Assembly: GCF_900112025.1 (NCBI RefSeq)
Contig: NZ_FOKL01000014.1
Location: 1 to 53,613 of the forward strand
Direction: 5' to 3'
Origin: Janthinobacterium sp. 344
GTDB taxonomy: Bacteria; Pseudomonadota; Gammaproteobacteria; Burkholderiales; Burkholderiaceae_D
DNA: 53,613 nt
Made by a program: the position numbers and the translations under genes. The notes beneath the pieces are model-generated. The model was not told the DNA's origin. It did not search any database and was given only the letters and a program-made list of their open reading frames with translations. Position 1 is the first letter of the stretch. Every line of letters starts with the position of its first letter. Positions 45,683-52,724 of this stretch are shown piece after piece.

Positions 45683-47023
45683 TTAAAAATGAAAATATTC
45701 TACCGTATCCGGAGGCATGTGTATTCTCTTCCCCCTATATTCCCGGTACCGTCTTTCCATACGCGAGAACAGTTCCATATTAATATCAAAATATGTTTCG
45801 ACATCAAAGTTGATCGAGTTGGGGGCCTTCACAATAGTGCCGTCATGCAGAACCATATCAATCAACTTCAGACTCGGAAGGTCGATTGAACCAATAGCAC
45901 GATTGCCTATGATTTTTCTATTTTGCAAATTCTCCGCTGAAAGTACTGCATCGCATAACGTGGATTTGTAATTTCCTAATCTTTCCAGAGCTCCTTCGAA
46001 CAGAAAATCAAATCTGTCGTCAAAATCCTCGACATCCATACCTTTGTATTTGACCCACATTTCTACTATCGCGGCATGCGGATCATCTCCCACTAAGGCA
46101 AGGTATATATCTTTTTCTTCCTTGCTAAGCCACTCCTTCCATTCGTACATAAAAAGCACGGTCTTGAAAAAAATCAATGCCCGCTGAGAGTCTCGCCTTA
46201 GTTCCATTGAAAGAAAGTGACCCAGACTGCGGTTCGAGAACGTTTCTTCAATTCGGTTGGCAATTATTCCAATCCTGAAAAAAGTCGCGTCCAACGAGAA
46301 GCGCGCCAAGGTTGAAATCATCGACATAAGCGATTTAAGATCAATCTCAGGAAAATGGATCCTGGTAAGACTAAGTAAGACGGAATATTCGATCCTTGAA
46401 ACGTCGTTAAGTAAATCATCAAAGCTTTCTCGTGTTTCTCGGTTAATAATTGCAGCATCAACTGGATCGTCGATCGTCTTTGCGTACTCAAGAATGCTTA
46501 GGAATTCGTTGGCTGTGGCGTGCGCTTCTAGCAAAGAAAGAGTACTGAGAGGAACCTGATGATGAACCGTATCACCACTGCAGTAGTTTATTATCAAAAC
46601 CACTCCAAACTTTTCTTCGTACTGCAATTGGTGTGTTAGGCGCTTACAGGCCGTTGGCGGCAGCGTTCCCTCAACAATTAGTTCTTTGTGTATATCGATT
46701 TCTCCTGTCTCCACGGCAAATACAGCCAGCCTGTCGTCAACATCTGGGAGATCTCTTGTCAATGACTGGGCAAAGTTGAGTTTGCGCACTAGATATTGAT
46801 GGCCCCAAAACGTTGTGTGTAGATCTAAAAAATGGGTTATCTCGTGATATACCAGAGCACGGATTTTCAACATCCGCCGATCCATTGGCTCACCGGATTT
46901 CCAATTTATTGCTGCATGAATTTCCGCGGAATCGGCTTCAGTATATTGCAAAAGCGTAAGGATGTTAGAGAAATAATCAAACGTTCCATCTAAATCGGGG
47001 GCAGAGAGAAAGCGTGCGTGCAT
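45683..47023 (-). CDS. Unrecognised protein with an HExxH zinc-peptidase motif
   Basis: 446 residues, no signal peptide or membrane helix. I do not recognise the family. The segment ALVYHEITHFLDLHTTFWGH contains HEITH (H60, E61, H64), the zinc-binding motif of metallopeptidases, inside a plausible helix. About 100 residues later LSLLEAHATANEF offers E166 or E173 as the third ligand, which would make it a gluzincin-like enzyme. The rest is helical and charged (MELRRDSQRALIFFKTVLFM), ending in VEYFHF. It is AT-rich relative to the core genes, stands alone with its own upstream region, and lies 256 bp from the PLD-like gene on the same strand. The motif is seen; catalysis is an inference. Confidence 0.75.
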   Translation of the reverse strand: MHARFLSAPDLDGTFDYFSNILTLLQYTEADSAEIHAAINWKSGEPMDRRMLKIRALVYHEITHFLDLHTTFWGHQYLVRKLNFAQSLTRDLPDVDDRLAVFAVETGEIDIHKELIVEGTLPPTACKRLTHQLQYEEKFGVVLIINYCSGDTVHHQVPLSTLSLLEAHATANEFLSILEYAKTIDDPVDAAIINRETRESFDDLLNDVSRIEYSVLLSLTRIHFPEIDLKSLMSMISTLARFSLDATFFRIGIIANRIEETFSNRSLGHFLSMELRRDSQRALIFFKTVLFMYEWKEWLSKEEKDIYLALVGDDPHAAIVEMWVKYKGMDVEDFDDRFDFLFEGALERLGNYKSTLCDAVLSAENLQNRKIIGNRAIGSIDLPSLKLIDMVLHDGTIVKAPNSINFDVETYFDINMELFSRMERRYREYRGKRIHMPPDTVEYFHF

Positions 47024-47066
47024 GGTTTTTCAGTTAATTAAAGTGTTGTGCTCCCAGTATTTTGGG

Positions 47067-47082
47067 CACTATAGTAATAGTG
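47067..47082. promoter_or_regulatory. Inverted repeat upstream of the HExxH gene
   Basis: CACTAT-AGTA-ATAGTG is a perfect 6-bp inverted repeat with a 4-base spacer, about 45 bases upstream of the start. It includes TATAGT on the minus strand, so it may overlap the -10 of the gene's promoter. A possible operator, not proven. Confidence 0.35.
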
Positions 47083-47126
47083 TTTAAGCAGATATTATTT
47101 TGATTGGCCACCACAAAATCCGCTCA

Positions 47127-47396
47127 TTAAATCCACATAACAAATTCCTGAGGGCGATATTCACGCGGTGGAGCCCCATCGTGATTGCTCGGGCCGGGGG
47201 GAATTGTGAATGGCCATGAAACGCTTTCGTCGAGAACTTCTACTTGAATCATGAATGGCCCAAAACCGGACAGATGGCAATTAATAAAGTCGCGTGAATT
47301 GCTTTTGGCCGCTAACGGCCCATGAGCATAGCGAAATGCCAAGCGAGAGAAGTCACGCATTGTCACGTCAACGCGAATGGCTGCTCTTGGCCGCAT
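47127..47396 (-). CDS. Doubtful small ORF, C-terminal part protein-like
   Basis: 89 codons. The first ~48 are read through the repeated elements at 47299-47402 and are unlikely to be real protein. The last 41, from an internal ATG at 47252 (MIQVEVLDESVSWPFTIPPG), look like normal coding sequence and end PQEFVMWI. This may be a tiny gene, or the 3' end of a gene truncated by the repeat. No ribosome binding site is obvious at either start. Family unknown. Confidence 0.3.
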   Translation of the reverse strand: MRPRAAIRVDVTMRDFSRLAFRYAHGPLAAKSNSRDFINCHLSGFGPFMIQVEVLDESVSWPFTIPPGPSNHDGAPPREYRPQEFVMWI

Positions 47397-47402
47397 CCAG
47401 CC
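47299..47402. repeat. GGCC-type island repeats, two adjacent copies
   Basis: TTGCTTTTGGCCGCTAACGG (47299-47318) continues as CCCATGA; ATGGCTGCTCTTGGCCGCAT (47377-47396) follows. Between them lies a 55-base stretch ending CATTGTCACGTCAACGCG that recurs at 49211-49265. Confidence 0.55.
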
Positions 47403-47415
47403 AATCTTCTACGAA

Positions 47416-47673
47416 CTATATCGGGTCTAAGTCCTTTGGAAATTGGCTGGTGCGCTGCCACTGCTCTTGATCGAGGTCTTCCGTCAAATCACGTAGATGC
47501 CAAGCCCTGTTCAAGTGCGCAAACACATGGCCGAGGTCAATGCGAAGATTTATCTCATCGTAGTCAGCCTCGCTACTCATCTTCGATATGAGCGTGGTCA
47601 AGTGTTCTTGCGCATCTTCAAGCTCGTACATCAGTGTGGCCCATGCTGCCGGAGCGTTATCTTTACTAATCAT
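47416..47673 (-). CDS. Small hypothetical protein, 85 residues
   Basis: No known family recognised. The product is acidic and helical (MYELEDAQEHLTTLISKMSS, GHVFAHLNRAWHLRDLTEDL), has no membrane segment, and is preceded by a plausible AAGG ribosome binding site about nine bases upstream of the ATG. Its 3' side runs into the repeat copy at 47377. It could be a small helper or immunity-type protein, but nothing in the sequence proves this. Real coding is supported by the residue pattern and the ribosome binding site. Confidence 0.6.
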   Translation of the reverse strand: MISKDNAPAAWATLMYELEDAQEHLTTLISKMSSEADYDEINLRIDLGHVFAHLNRAWHLRDLTEDLDQEQWQRTSQFPKDLDPI

Positions 47674-47710
47674 AGGACAACCTTTTACTACACTTCAATA
47701 ACATTGTGAA

Positions 47711-47735
47711 CTTCCGCTTATGGCCCATTGCGCTC
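47711..47735. repeat. GGCC-type island repeat
   Basis: CTTCCGCTTATGGCCCATTG followed by CGCTC, matching the CCGCTyyTGGCC core of the elements at 48190 and 48576, located just upstream of the 85-residue gene. Confidence 0.5.
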
Positions 47736-47796
47736 CTTCACACCATCGACCGGCCCGATGCTTTGAAGCCGGATGCCGAAGAGCAAACTGCATCGC

Positions 47797-48171
47797 CTAA
47801 TTCCAAACATACGCGATGTGCTCTTTCTTCCTGCTATCGAGAACATACGCGCGAACATACATTCGGAAATTTTCTGTCACATACACTTCTGTACGGAATT
47901 CAATAAGTGCGGCAACATCAATGCTATGACGCCTTAGATACTCTGCCAATCCGATTCGATAGGCGAGCACGCAATTTCTAACTCTTGGAGGAAATCCGAA
48001 CAATTCCTCGCTTGTTGCAGGAATCCAATTAATGGTTACCTTTGCACCGCGCCGCTCTCGCGCCATCTGATACACATCCTCGAAGACAAAGCCGCCATCC
48101 AAATAGTTCATGCAACTCATGAACGAGTGTGACCAGTTGTGGGCCATCGAGCGTATTAATTTATACTTCAT
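47797..48171 (-). CDS. Hypothetical protein, 124 residues
   Basis: Family not recognised. Starts MKYKLIRSMAHNWSHSFMSC with the HNWSHSF cluster, continues NYLDGGFVFEDVYQMARERR, and includes GFPPRVRNCVLAYRIGLAEY. No signal peptide or membrane segment. The ATG at 48171 has GTGGA upstream and follows a repeat copy; the frame is open to 48234 but that part is read through the repeat. AT-richer than core genes and one of the island's separate gene-plus-repeat units. Confidence 0.6.
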   Translation of the reverse strand: MKYKLIRSMAHNWSHSFMSCMNYLDGGFVFEDVYQMARERRGAKVTINWIPATSEELFGFPPRVRNCVLAYRIGLAEYLRRHSIDVAALIEFRTEVYVTENFRMYVRAYVLDSRKKEHIAYVWN

Positions 48172-48189
48172 TGAAATCCACTTTTTGAC

Positions 48190-48222
48190 TGGCCGCTTCT
48201 GGCCGCTTGCCGTCGTTGGCAA
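48190..48222. repeat. GGCC-type island repeat
   Basis: TGGCCGCTTCTGGCCGCTTG followed by CCGTCGTTGGCA. It shares the core GGCCG-TTGCCGTCGTTG with the copy at 48576, and TGGCCG..CGGCCA-type pairing allows a small hairpin. It lies immediately upstream of the 124-residue gene. Confidence 0.65.
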
Positions 48223-48246
48223 GATGCGCCCCATCGCGGACGACTG

Positions 48247-48545
48247 TCACTTGTTAGCTTTTCGGTCCAAGACTTCGCCCAAGCAAGTGTCCGGGAACTT
48301 ACGCCAGTCTCGAGGTTCGGTACTCCGAACAAGATTTTCAACAGCAGCCATGGCGTCGCTGTTCTCAATACCAACTGCTGTCGCGAGAACATGATTATGC
48401 GTGTGCCGCTCTGAACGGTTCGCTCGTGCTTTAGCTAATGGGATGCCTTTGCGTGAGGCCTTGCTGTTTTCACCGTACGTGTTGCGGCGGTCTTTCTCGT
48501 AGCTGAGGCACTTTTCTATTGCGGAGTTTCCGGTTGCACTGCCAT
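48247..48545 (-). pseudogene. Small gene with a disrupted start frame
   Basis: A minus-strand frame of about 98 codons ending in TGA (48247-48249) reads like real protein: AIEKCLSYEKDRRNTYGENS, KASRKGIPLAKARANRSERH, and PRDWRKFPDTCLGEVLDRKA. It has no usable start codon: the only well-placed ATG (48543-48545, behind AGGGAAAGATAC) is out of frame by one base and its own frame stops after nine codons. A single missing G after ATG would restore MGSATGNSAIEKCL. So it is either a one-base frameshift pseudogene, a sequencing error, or starts at a rare codon. The first in-frame ATG is deep inside (near 48352). Confidence 0.55.
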
Positions 48546-48575
48546 GTATCTTTCCCTTTCACATCAATAACTGAA

Positions 48576-48606
48576 GGTCCGCTCTTGGCCGGTTGCCGTC
48601 GTTGAC
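48576..48606. repeat. GGCC-type island repeat
   Basis: GGTCCGCTCTTGGCCGGTTG followed by CCGTCGTTGAC, nearly the same as the copy at 48190, placed between the frameshifted gene and the DUF1579-like gene. Confidence 0.65.
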
Positions 48607-48617
48607 ACGTTCAGCTT

Positions 48618-49130
48618 TTATGACTGAATGGGGGCCATTTCCTGCGCGACACGCAGGAAATCCATAGTCCAGTTTGTTTCCCATGTTCTCCCTTGATCCT
48701 TGGAAAAAGCCTGCTCCCAACGAGGATTTTCCTCAGGCGTAGCGGTCCAGGTAAAGCGCACTTTTATTTCTTGGCCATCGAGTATGTCGTCTGCAAAAAA
48801 TATGCCGATGTGATTGGAGAATTTTCCAACGACGGGTACGTCGAGTGCTGTCGGGTTGCGTGCGTCGAGCCACCAGATAGACCAGGTTTCGGATTCCATA
48901 CAAAACGAACGGAGTGCAAGGGCGCGGAAGCTACCTTCCGGGAAGTAGAGAATGTTGTCCTCCAAATTGCCGAAGCCACCCAGTGTCTTGACAGTCGACG
49001 ACAGCCCATCAAACTCTGTCCAATCGATGCAACTTGTGAATCTGGAATTGAGCCGGCGATGTTTGACTAACCAATCGCCGATGATGAAATCAAAGTCTCG
49101 GGGAGCGTTTATATCGACTGGCAAATGCAT
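48618..49130 (-). CDS. DUF1579-like hypothetical protein
   Basis: 170 residues, no signal peptide. The pattern FDFIIGDWLVKHRRLNSRF, LGGFGNLEDNILYF, SIWWLDARNPTALDVPVVGK and WTATPEENPRWEQAFSKDQG resembles the DUF1579 / lipocalin-like proteins that often begin with FDFxxGxW and have a beta-barrel made of repeated W/F-rich strands. Function unknown. Last gene of the island on the minus strand, with a repeat on each side. Confidence 0.65.
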   Translation of the reverse strand: MHLPVDINAPRDFDFIIGDWLVKHRRLNSRFTSCIDWTEFDGLSSTVKTLGGFGNLEDNILYFPEGSFRALALRSFCMESETWSIWWLDARNPTALDVPVVGKFSNHIGIFFADDILDGQEIKVRFTWTATPEENPRWEQAFSKDQGRTWETNWTMDFLRVAQEMAPIQS

Positions 49131-49184
49131 TACGAGGTTTCCTAAATTGATTTAACTCGGTGCTCGACCGGGCTTTTCATTGCC

Positions 49185-49265
49185 GAAATGGGCCGTGAGT
49201 GGCCGCAAAGGATAGCAAACTGCAAGCAAGAAAAATGCATACATTGTCACACCAACGCGAATAGC
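49185..49265. repeat. Island repeat with GGCC core and conserved tail
   Basis: ATGGGCCGTGAGTGGCCGCA is followed by a 55-base tail ending CATTGTCACACCAACGCG, which matches the stretch at 47327-47380 (about three quarters identical by eye). This marks the right end of the island. Confidence 0.55.
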
Positions 49266-49331
49266 CGTGGCATCGGACTTTCGTATTCGTCCACACCAAC
49301 ATTACACTTTGGAAACCTAAGATTTCTTCAG

Positions 49332-49360
49332 TTGACACTCTTGCAGCACGTGCATAAGAT
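49332..49360 (+). promoter_or_regulatory. Sigma70 promoter for mgtA
   Basis: TTGACA (49332-49337), 17-bp spacer, TAAGAT (49355-49360). It is the best promoter between the island and mgtA, and points to a start near 49367, giving a leader of about 295 nt. Confidence 0.65.
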
Positions 49361-49366
49361 GCCCCC

Positions 49367-49661
49367 ATTATTCATTTACGGAGTCCCACGTGGGTACTTG
49401 TTCTAGTGACAGTAGCCGATCTTGTATCGGTGATTGCCTCGGCAGCTAAACAGCAAGCAACACGGGTTCCTTCCGCCGTGCCTTGCTGAGCAAGGTGCGG
49501 TGTCTCGCGCGGCCAGTCCGGCTGCGCGCCTCTCCCCCCTCTTTCCGATCGCGACCGGCTACTGACCCGGATTGCCCGCCAGCACGATTGTGTCTTGGCG
49601 GCACGCAAGTCTTGCCTGCGGCTGCGCCGCCCGTCAACACCTCGTCGTGAAAGGAAGAGCC
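49367..49661 (+). promoter_or_regulatory. Long structured leader of mgtA
   Basis: About 295 nt without a supported gene. Hairpins visible: CCGAT-CTTGT-ATCGG near 49418-49432, CCTTGC-TGA-GCAAGG near 49483-49497, and further GC-rich stems. A GTG-started frame of 27 codons (49406 onward) ends TRVPSAVPC just before the second hairpin. No match to the M-box consensus is seen. The size and structure suggest Mg2+-dependent control as in enteric mgtA leaders (inference). Confidence 0.45.
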
Positions 49662-52346
49662 ATGAATCTCTTCACCCGCTTATTCGAATCGTTCCTGCGC
49701 AAGCGCCATACGGCCGGCAATTTCCGCCGCCGCGCCATGCCGCTGGAAAACAGCACGGCCCGGCCCGTGCCCGACCACCTGGCGCGCCAGCTGCTGGCGG
49801 CCGCCCATGAAGATCTGGACAGCGCCCTGAACCGCCTGCACACGCGCCTGGAAGGCTTGCGCGATGCCGAGGCGCAAGTCATCGGCGCGCAGACGGGGCC
49901 GAACGAGGTCGAACATGAGAAACCGCTGGCCTGGTACCAGCACCTGTGGCTGTGCTACAAGAATCCGTTCAACCTGCTGCTCACCGTGCTGGCCATCGTG
50001 TCCTACCTGACGGAAGACCCGAAAGCGACCATCGTCATCGGCACCATGGTGATCCTGTCGACCCTGCTGCGTTTCGTGCAGGAAGGCCGCTCGAACCGCG
50101 CCGCCGAACGCCTGAAAGCCATGGTCAGCAATACCGCCACCGTGCTGCGCAATGGCCAGCAGATTGAGCTGCCCATCCGCCAACTGGTGCAGGGCGACAT
50201 CATCGTGCTGTCGGCCGGCGACATGATCCCCGCCGACTGCCGGCTGCTGTCCGCCAAGGACCTGTTCGTCAGCCAGGCCGCCATGACGGGCGAATCCCTG
50301 CCCGTGGAAAAGATGGCAGAGCTGGCCGACGCCCATGGCAAAGACCCCATGGAACTGGCCAATCTGCTGTTCATGGGCACCAACGTGATCTCGGGCGCCG
50401 CCACGGCGCTGGTCCTGGCCACGGGCAACCGCACCTATTTCGGCACCATCGCCACGCGCGTGACGGCCACCGAGCGCACGCCGACGGCGTTCGAGGCGGG
50501 CGTGAACAGCGTCAGCTGGCTCTTGATCCGCTTCGCCCTCGTGATGGCGCCGCTCGTGTTCCTCATCAATGGCTGGACCAAGGGCGACTGGATGGAAGCG
50601 TTCCTCTTCGCCCTGTCGGTCGCCGTGGGCCTGACGCCGGAAATGCTGCCCATGATCGTCACCAGCACCCTGGCCAAGGGCGCCGTGAAACTGTCGAAAA
50701 AGAAAGTCGTCGTCAAGCGCCTGGATGCGATCCAGAACTTCGGCGCCATGGACGTGCTGTGCACGGACAAGACGGGCACATTGACGCAGGACAAGATCGT
50801 GCTGGAACGCCATACGGACGTGTTCGGCCAGCCGTCCGATGAAGTGCTGCAATTTGCCTATTTGAACAGCCACTACCAGACGGGCCTGAAAAACCTGCTG
50901 GACCGCGCCGTGCTCGACCATGTCGAATTGCAGACGGAAATGCAACTGGCCCGCGACTACGTGAAAGTCGATGAAATCCCGTTTGATTTCGTGCGCCGCC
51001 GCATGTCCGTTGTCGTGTCTGAAAAGAATGACCACCATGAGCTGATCTGCAAGGGCGCCGTCGAGGAAATTCTCGCCGCCTGCAGCCACCTGCGTCTCGG
51101 TGGCGTGAGCATCCCGCTCGATCCGGCCCTGCTGGCGAAAGTGCTGGACACCACACAGGGCTTGAATGCGGAAGGCTTGCGCGTGGTGGCCGTGGCCGTC
51201 AAGGAAGTGCCGCCGCATAAAACCGTGTACGGCGTGGCCGATGAAACGGCGCTGACCCTGATCGGCTATGTGGCGTTTCTCGATCCGCCGAAGGAATCGA
51301 CGGCGCCCGCCCTGCGCGCGCTGGCGGAACACGGCGTCACCGTGAAAGTCTTGACAGGCGATAACCACCTGGTGACGGCGAAGATCTGCCGCGAAGTGGG
51401 CCTGGCCGTGCATGGCGTGCTGCAGGGCCCGCAACTGGACGACATGGACGACGCCACCCTGGCGCAAGCGGCCGAGGACAACACCGTGTTTGCCAAGCTC
51501 AGCCCGCTGCACAAGGAGCGCCTCGTGCGCGCCCTGCGCGGCAATGGCCATATCGTCGGCTTCATGGGCGACGGCATCAACGACGCGCCCGCCCTGCGCG
51601 CGGCCGACATCGGCATTTCCGTCGATTCGGCCGTGGATATCGCCAAGGAAGCGGCCGACATCATCCTGCTGGAAAAGAGCTTGATGGTGCTGGAAGAAGG
51701 CGTGCTGGAAGGCCGGCGCACCTTCAGCAACATGCTCAAATACATCCGCATGACGGCCAGCTCGAACTTCGGCAATGTGTTTTCCGTGCTGGTGGCCAGC
51801 GCCTTTTTGCCGTTCTTGCCCATGCTGCCGCTGCACTTGCTGGTGCAAAACCTGCTGTATGACGTGTCGCAGATCGCCATCCCGTTCGACAACGTTGACG
51901 CCGAACTGATCCAGCAGCCGTTGACTTGGAACCCGCGCGACATCGGCCGCTTCATGGTGTTCTTCGGCCCCATCAGCTCGATCTTCGACATCAGCACGTT
52001 TATTTTGATGTGGCATGTGTTCGGCGCGAATACCCCAGAGCAGCAGACCCTGTTCCAATCCGGCTGGTTCGTCGTGGGCTTGCTGACGCAGACGCTGATC
52101 GTGCACCTGATCCGCACGCCCAGGCTGCCCTTCATCGACAGCATCGCGTCCGTGCCCCTGCTGGTGGCCACCACCGCCATCATGGCCGTGGGCGTGTTCC
52201 TGCCGATGGGCCCGCTGGCGACCTACTTCAAGCTGCAAGCTTTGCCGTTGGGCTACTTCCCCTGGCTGCTGGGCATCCTCGTCTGCTACACCCTGCTGAC
52301 GACGTTCATGAAACGCGTGTATCTGCGCAAATTCGGCTGGCAATAG
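49662..52346 (+). CDS. mgtA: Magnesium-translocating P-type ATPase
   Basis: Type IIIB P-type ATPase importing Mg2+ across the inner membrane at low Mg2+. 894 residues: a basic N-terminus (MNLFTRLFESFLRKRH), the actuator domain with MTGESLPVEK, membrane helix 4 GLTPEMLPMIVTSTLAKGA, the phosphorylated D369 in CTDKTGTLTQDK, hinge GDGINDAPALRAADIG, and C-terminal helices with NLLYDVSQIAIPFDNVD, typical of MgtA/MgtB. The start at 49662 has AAGGAAG upstream; the frame is open earlier without similarity. Transcribed from the promoter near 49332 behind the long leader. Confidence 0.96.
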   Translation: MNLFTRLFESFLRKRHTAGNFRRRAMPLENSTARPVPDHLARQLLAAAHEDLDSALNRLHTRLEGLRDAEAQVIGAQTGPNEVEHEKPLAWYQHLWLCYKNPFNLLLTVLAIVSYLTEDPKATIVIGTMVILSTLLRFVQEGRSNRAAERLKAMVSNTATVLRNGQQIELPIRQLVQGDIIVLSAGDMIPADCRLLSAKDLFVSQAAMTGESLPVEKMAELADAHGKDPMELANLLFMGTNVISGAATALVLATGNRTYFGTIATRVTATERTPTAFEAGVNSVSWLLIRFALVMAPLVFLINGWTKGDWMEAFLFALSVAVGLTPEMLPMIVTSTLAKGAVKLSKKKVVVKRLDAIQNFGAMDVLCTDKTGTLTQDKIVLERHTDVFGQPSDEVLQFAYLNSHYQTGLKNLLDRAVLDHVELQTEMQLARDYVKVDEIPFDFVRRRMSVVVSEKNDHHELICKGAVEEILAACSHLRLGGVSIPLDPALLAKVLDTTQGLNAEGLRVVAVAVKEVPPHKTVYGVADETALTLIGYVAFLDPPKESTAPALRALAEHGVTVKVLTGDNHLVTAKICREVGLAVHGVLQGPQLDDMDDATLAQAAEDNTVFAKLSPLHKERLVRALRGNGHIVGFMGDGINDAPALRAADIGISVDSAVDIAKEAADIILLEKSLMVLEEGVLEGRRTFSNMLKYIRMTASSNFGNVFSVLVASAFLPFLPMLPLHLLVQNLLYDVSQIAIPFDNVDAELIQQPLTWNPRDIGRFMVFFGPISSIFDISTFILMWHVFGANTPEQQTLFQSGWFVVGLLTQTLIVHLIRTPRLPFIDSIASVPLLVATTAIMAVGVFLPMGPLATYFKLQALPLGYFPWLLGILVCYTLLTTFMKRVYLRKFGWQ

Positions 52347-52382
52347 TATGATGAGCCGCTCTTTCCCCTACAAAAGGCACGC

Positions 52383-52724
52383 ATGAGCGGCTCCTCCCTT
52401 TCCAAACGTCACCAGGCCCTGCTGCTGTCGGCCCTCGTCTTCCCCGGCAGCGGCCATTTTCTGCTTGGCCGCAAGGCGCGCGGCTGCCTGTTCCTCGTGC
52501 CGGCGCTCGTCGCGCTGGTGATCGTATTGCGCCAGATCATGGCACGAATGGACCAGATCATGGCACAGATCGACAGCGGCGCCCTGCCCCTGGACGTGCA
52601 GCTGATCGTGGAAAAAGTCGATGCCCTGTCCGCCAGCGACGGCCCCGCCATGACGCTGGCCGTGTGTGTGCTGGTGGCGTGCTGGATCGGCAGCCTGATC
52701 GACACCTTCCTGATCAAGCCATGA
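52383..52724 (+). CDS. Small membrane protein of unknown function
   Basis: 113 residues with two or three hydrophobic segments (LLLSALVFPGSGHFLLG, CLFLVPALVALVIVL, MTLAVCVLVACWIGSLIDTFLI) and a polar, helical loop between them (RQIMARMDQIMAQIDSGALP). FPGSGHFLLGR resembles the small membrane proteins with a PGxGxxxxG start. It lies 36 bp after mgtA and overlaps the next gene by 4 bp, so all three may be read together. I do not recognise a specific family. Confidence 0.75.
   Translation: MSGSSLSKRHQALLLSALVFPGSGHFLLGRKARGCLFLVPALVALVIVLRQIMARMDQIMAQIDSGALPLDVQLIVEKVDALSASDGPAMTLAVCVLVACWIGSLIDTFLIKP

Noticed and set aside
48168..48392. 74-codon frame antisense to the repeat region (MFSRQQLVL...)
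   Set aside because: Overlaps the more protein-like frame 48247-48545 in another phase and runs into the repeat at 48190; it has no ribosome binding site.
47299..49265. Integron cassette array with attC sites
   Set aside because: No inverse-core/core sites (RYYYAAC, GTTRRRY) and no integrase in the window; the repeats have a different core.
49359..49406. 15-codon frame beginning MPPLFIYGVPRGYLF as an mgtA leader peptide
   Set aside because: Its ATG overlaps the predicted -10 hexamer, so it would lie upstream of the transcription start and not be in the mRNA.
49367..49661. M-box (ykoK) Mg2+ riboswitch
   Set aside because: The conserved M-box segments are not found in the leader, although it has several hairpins.
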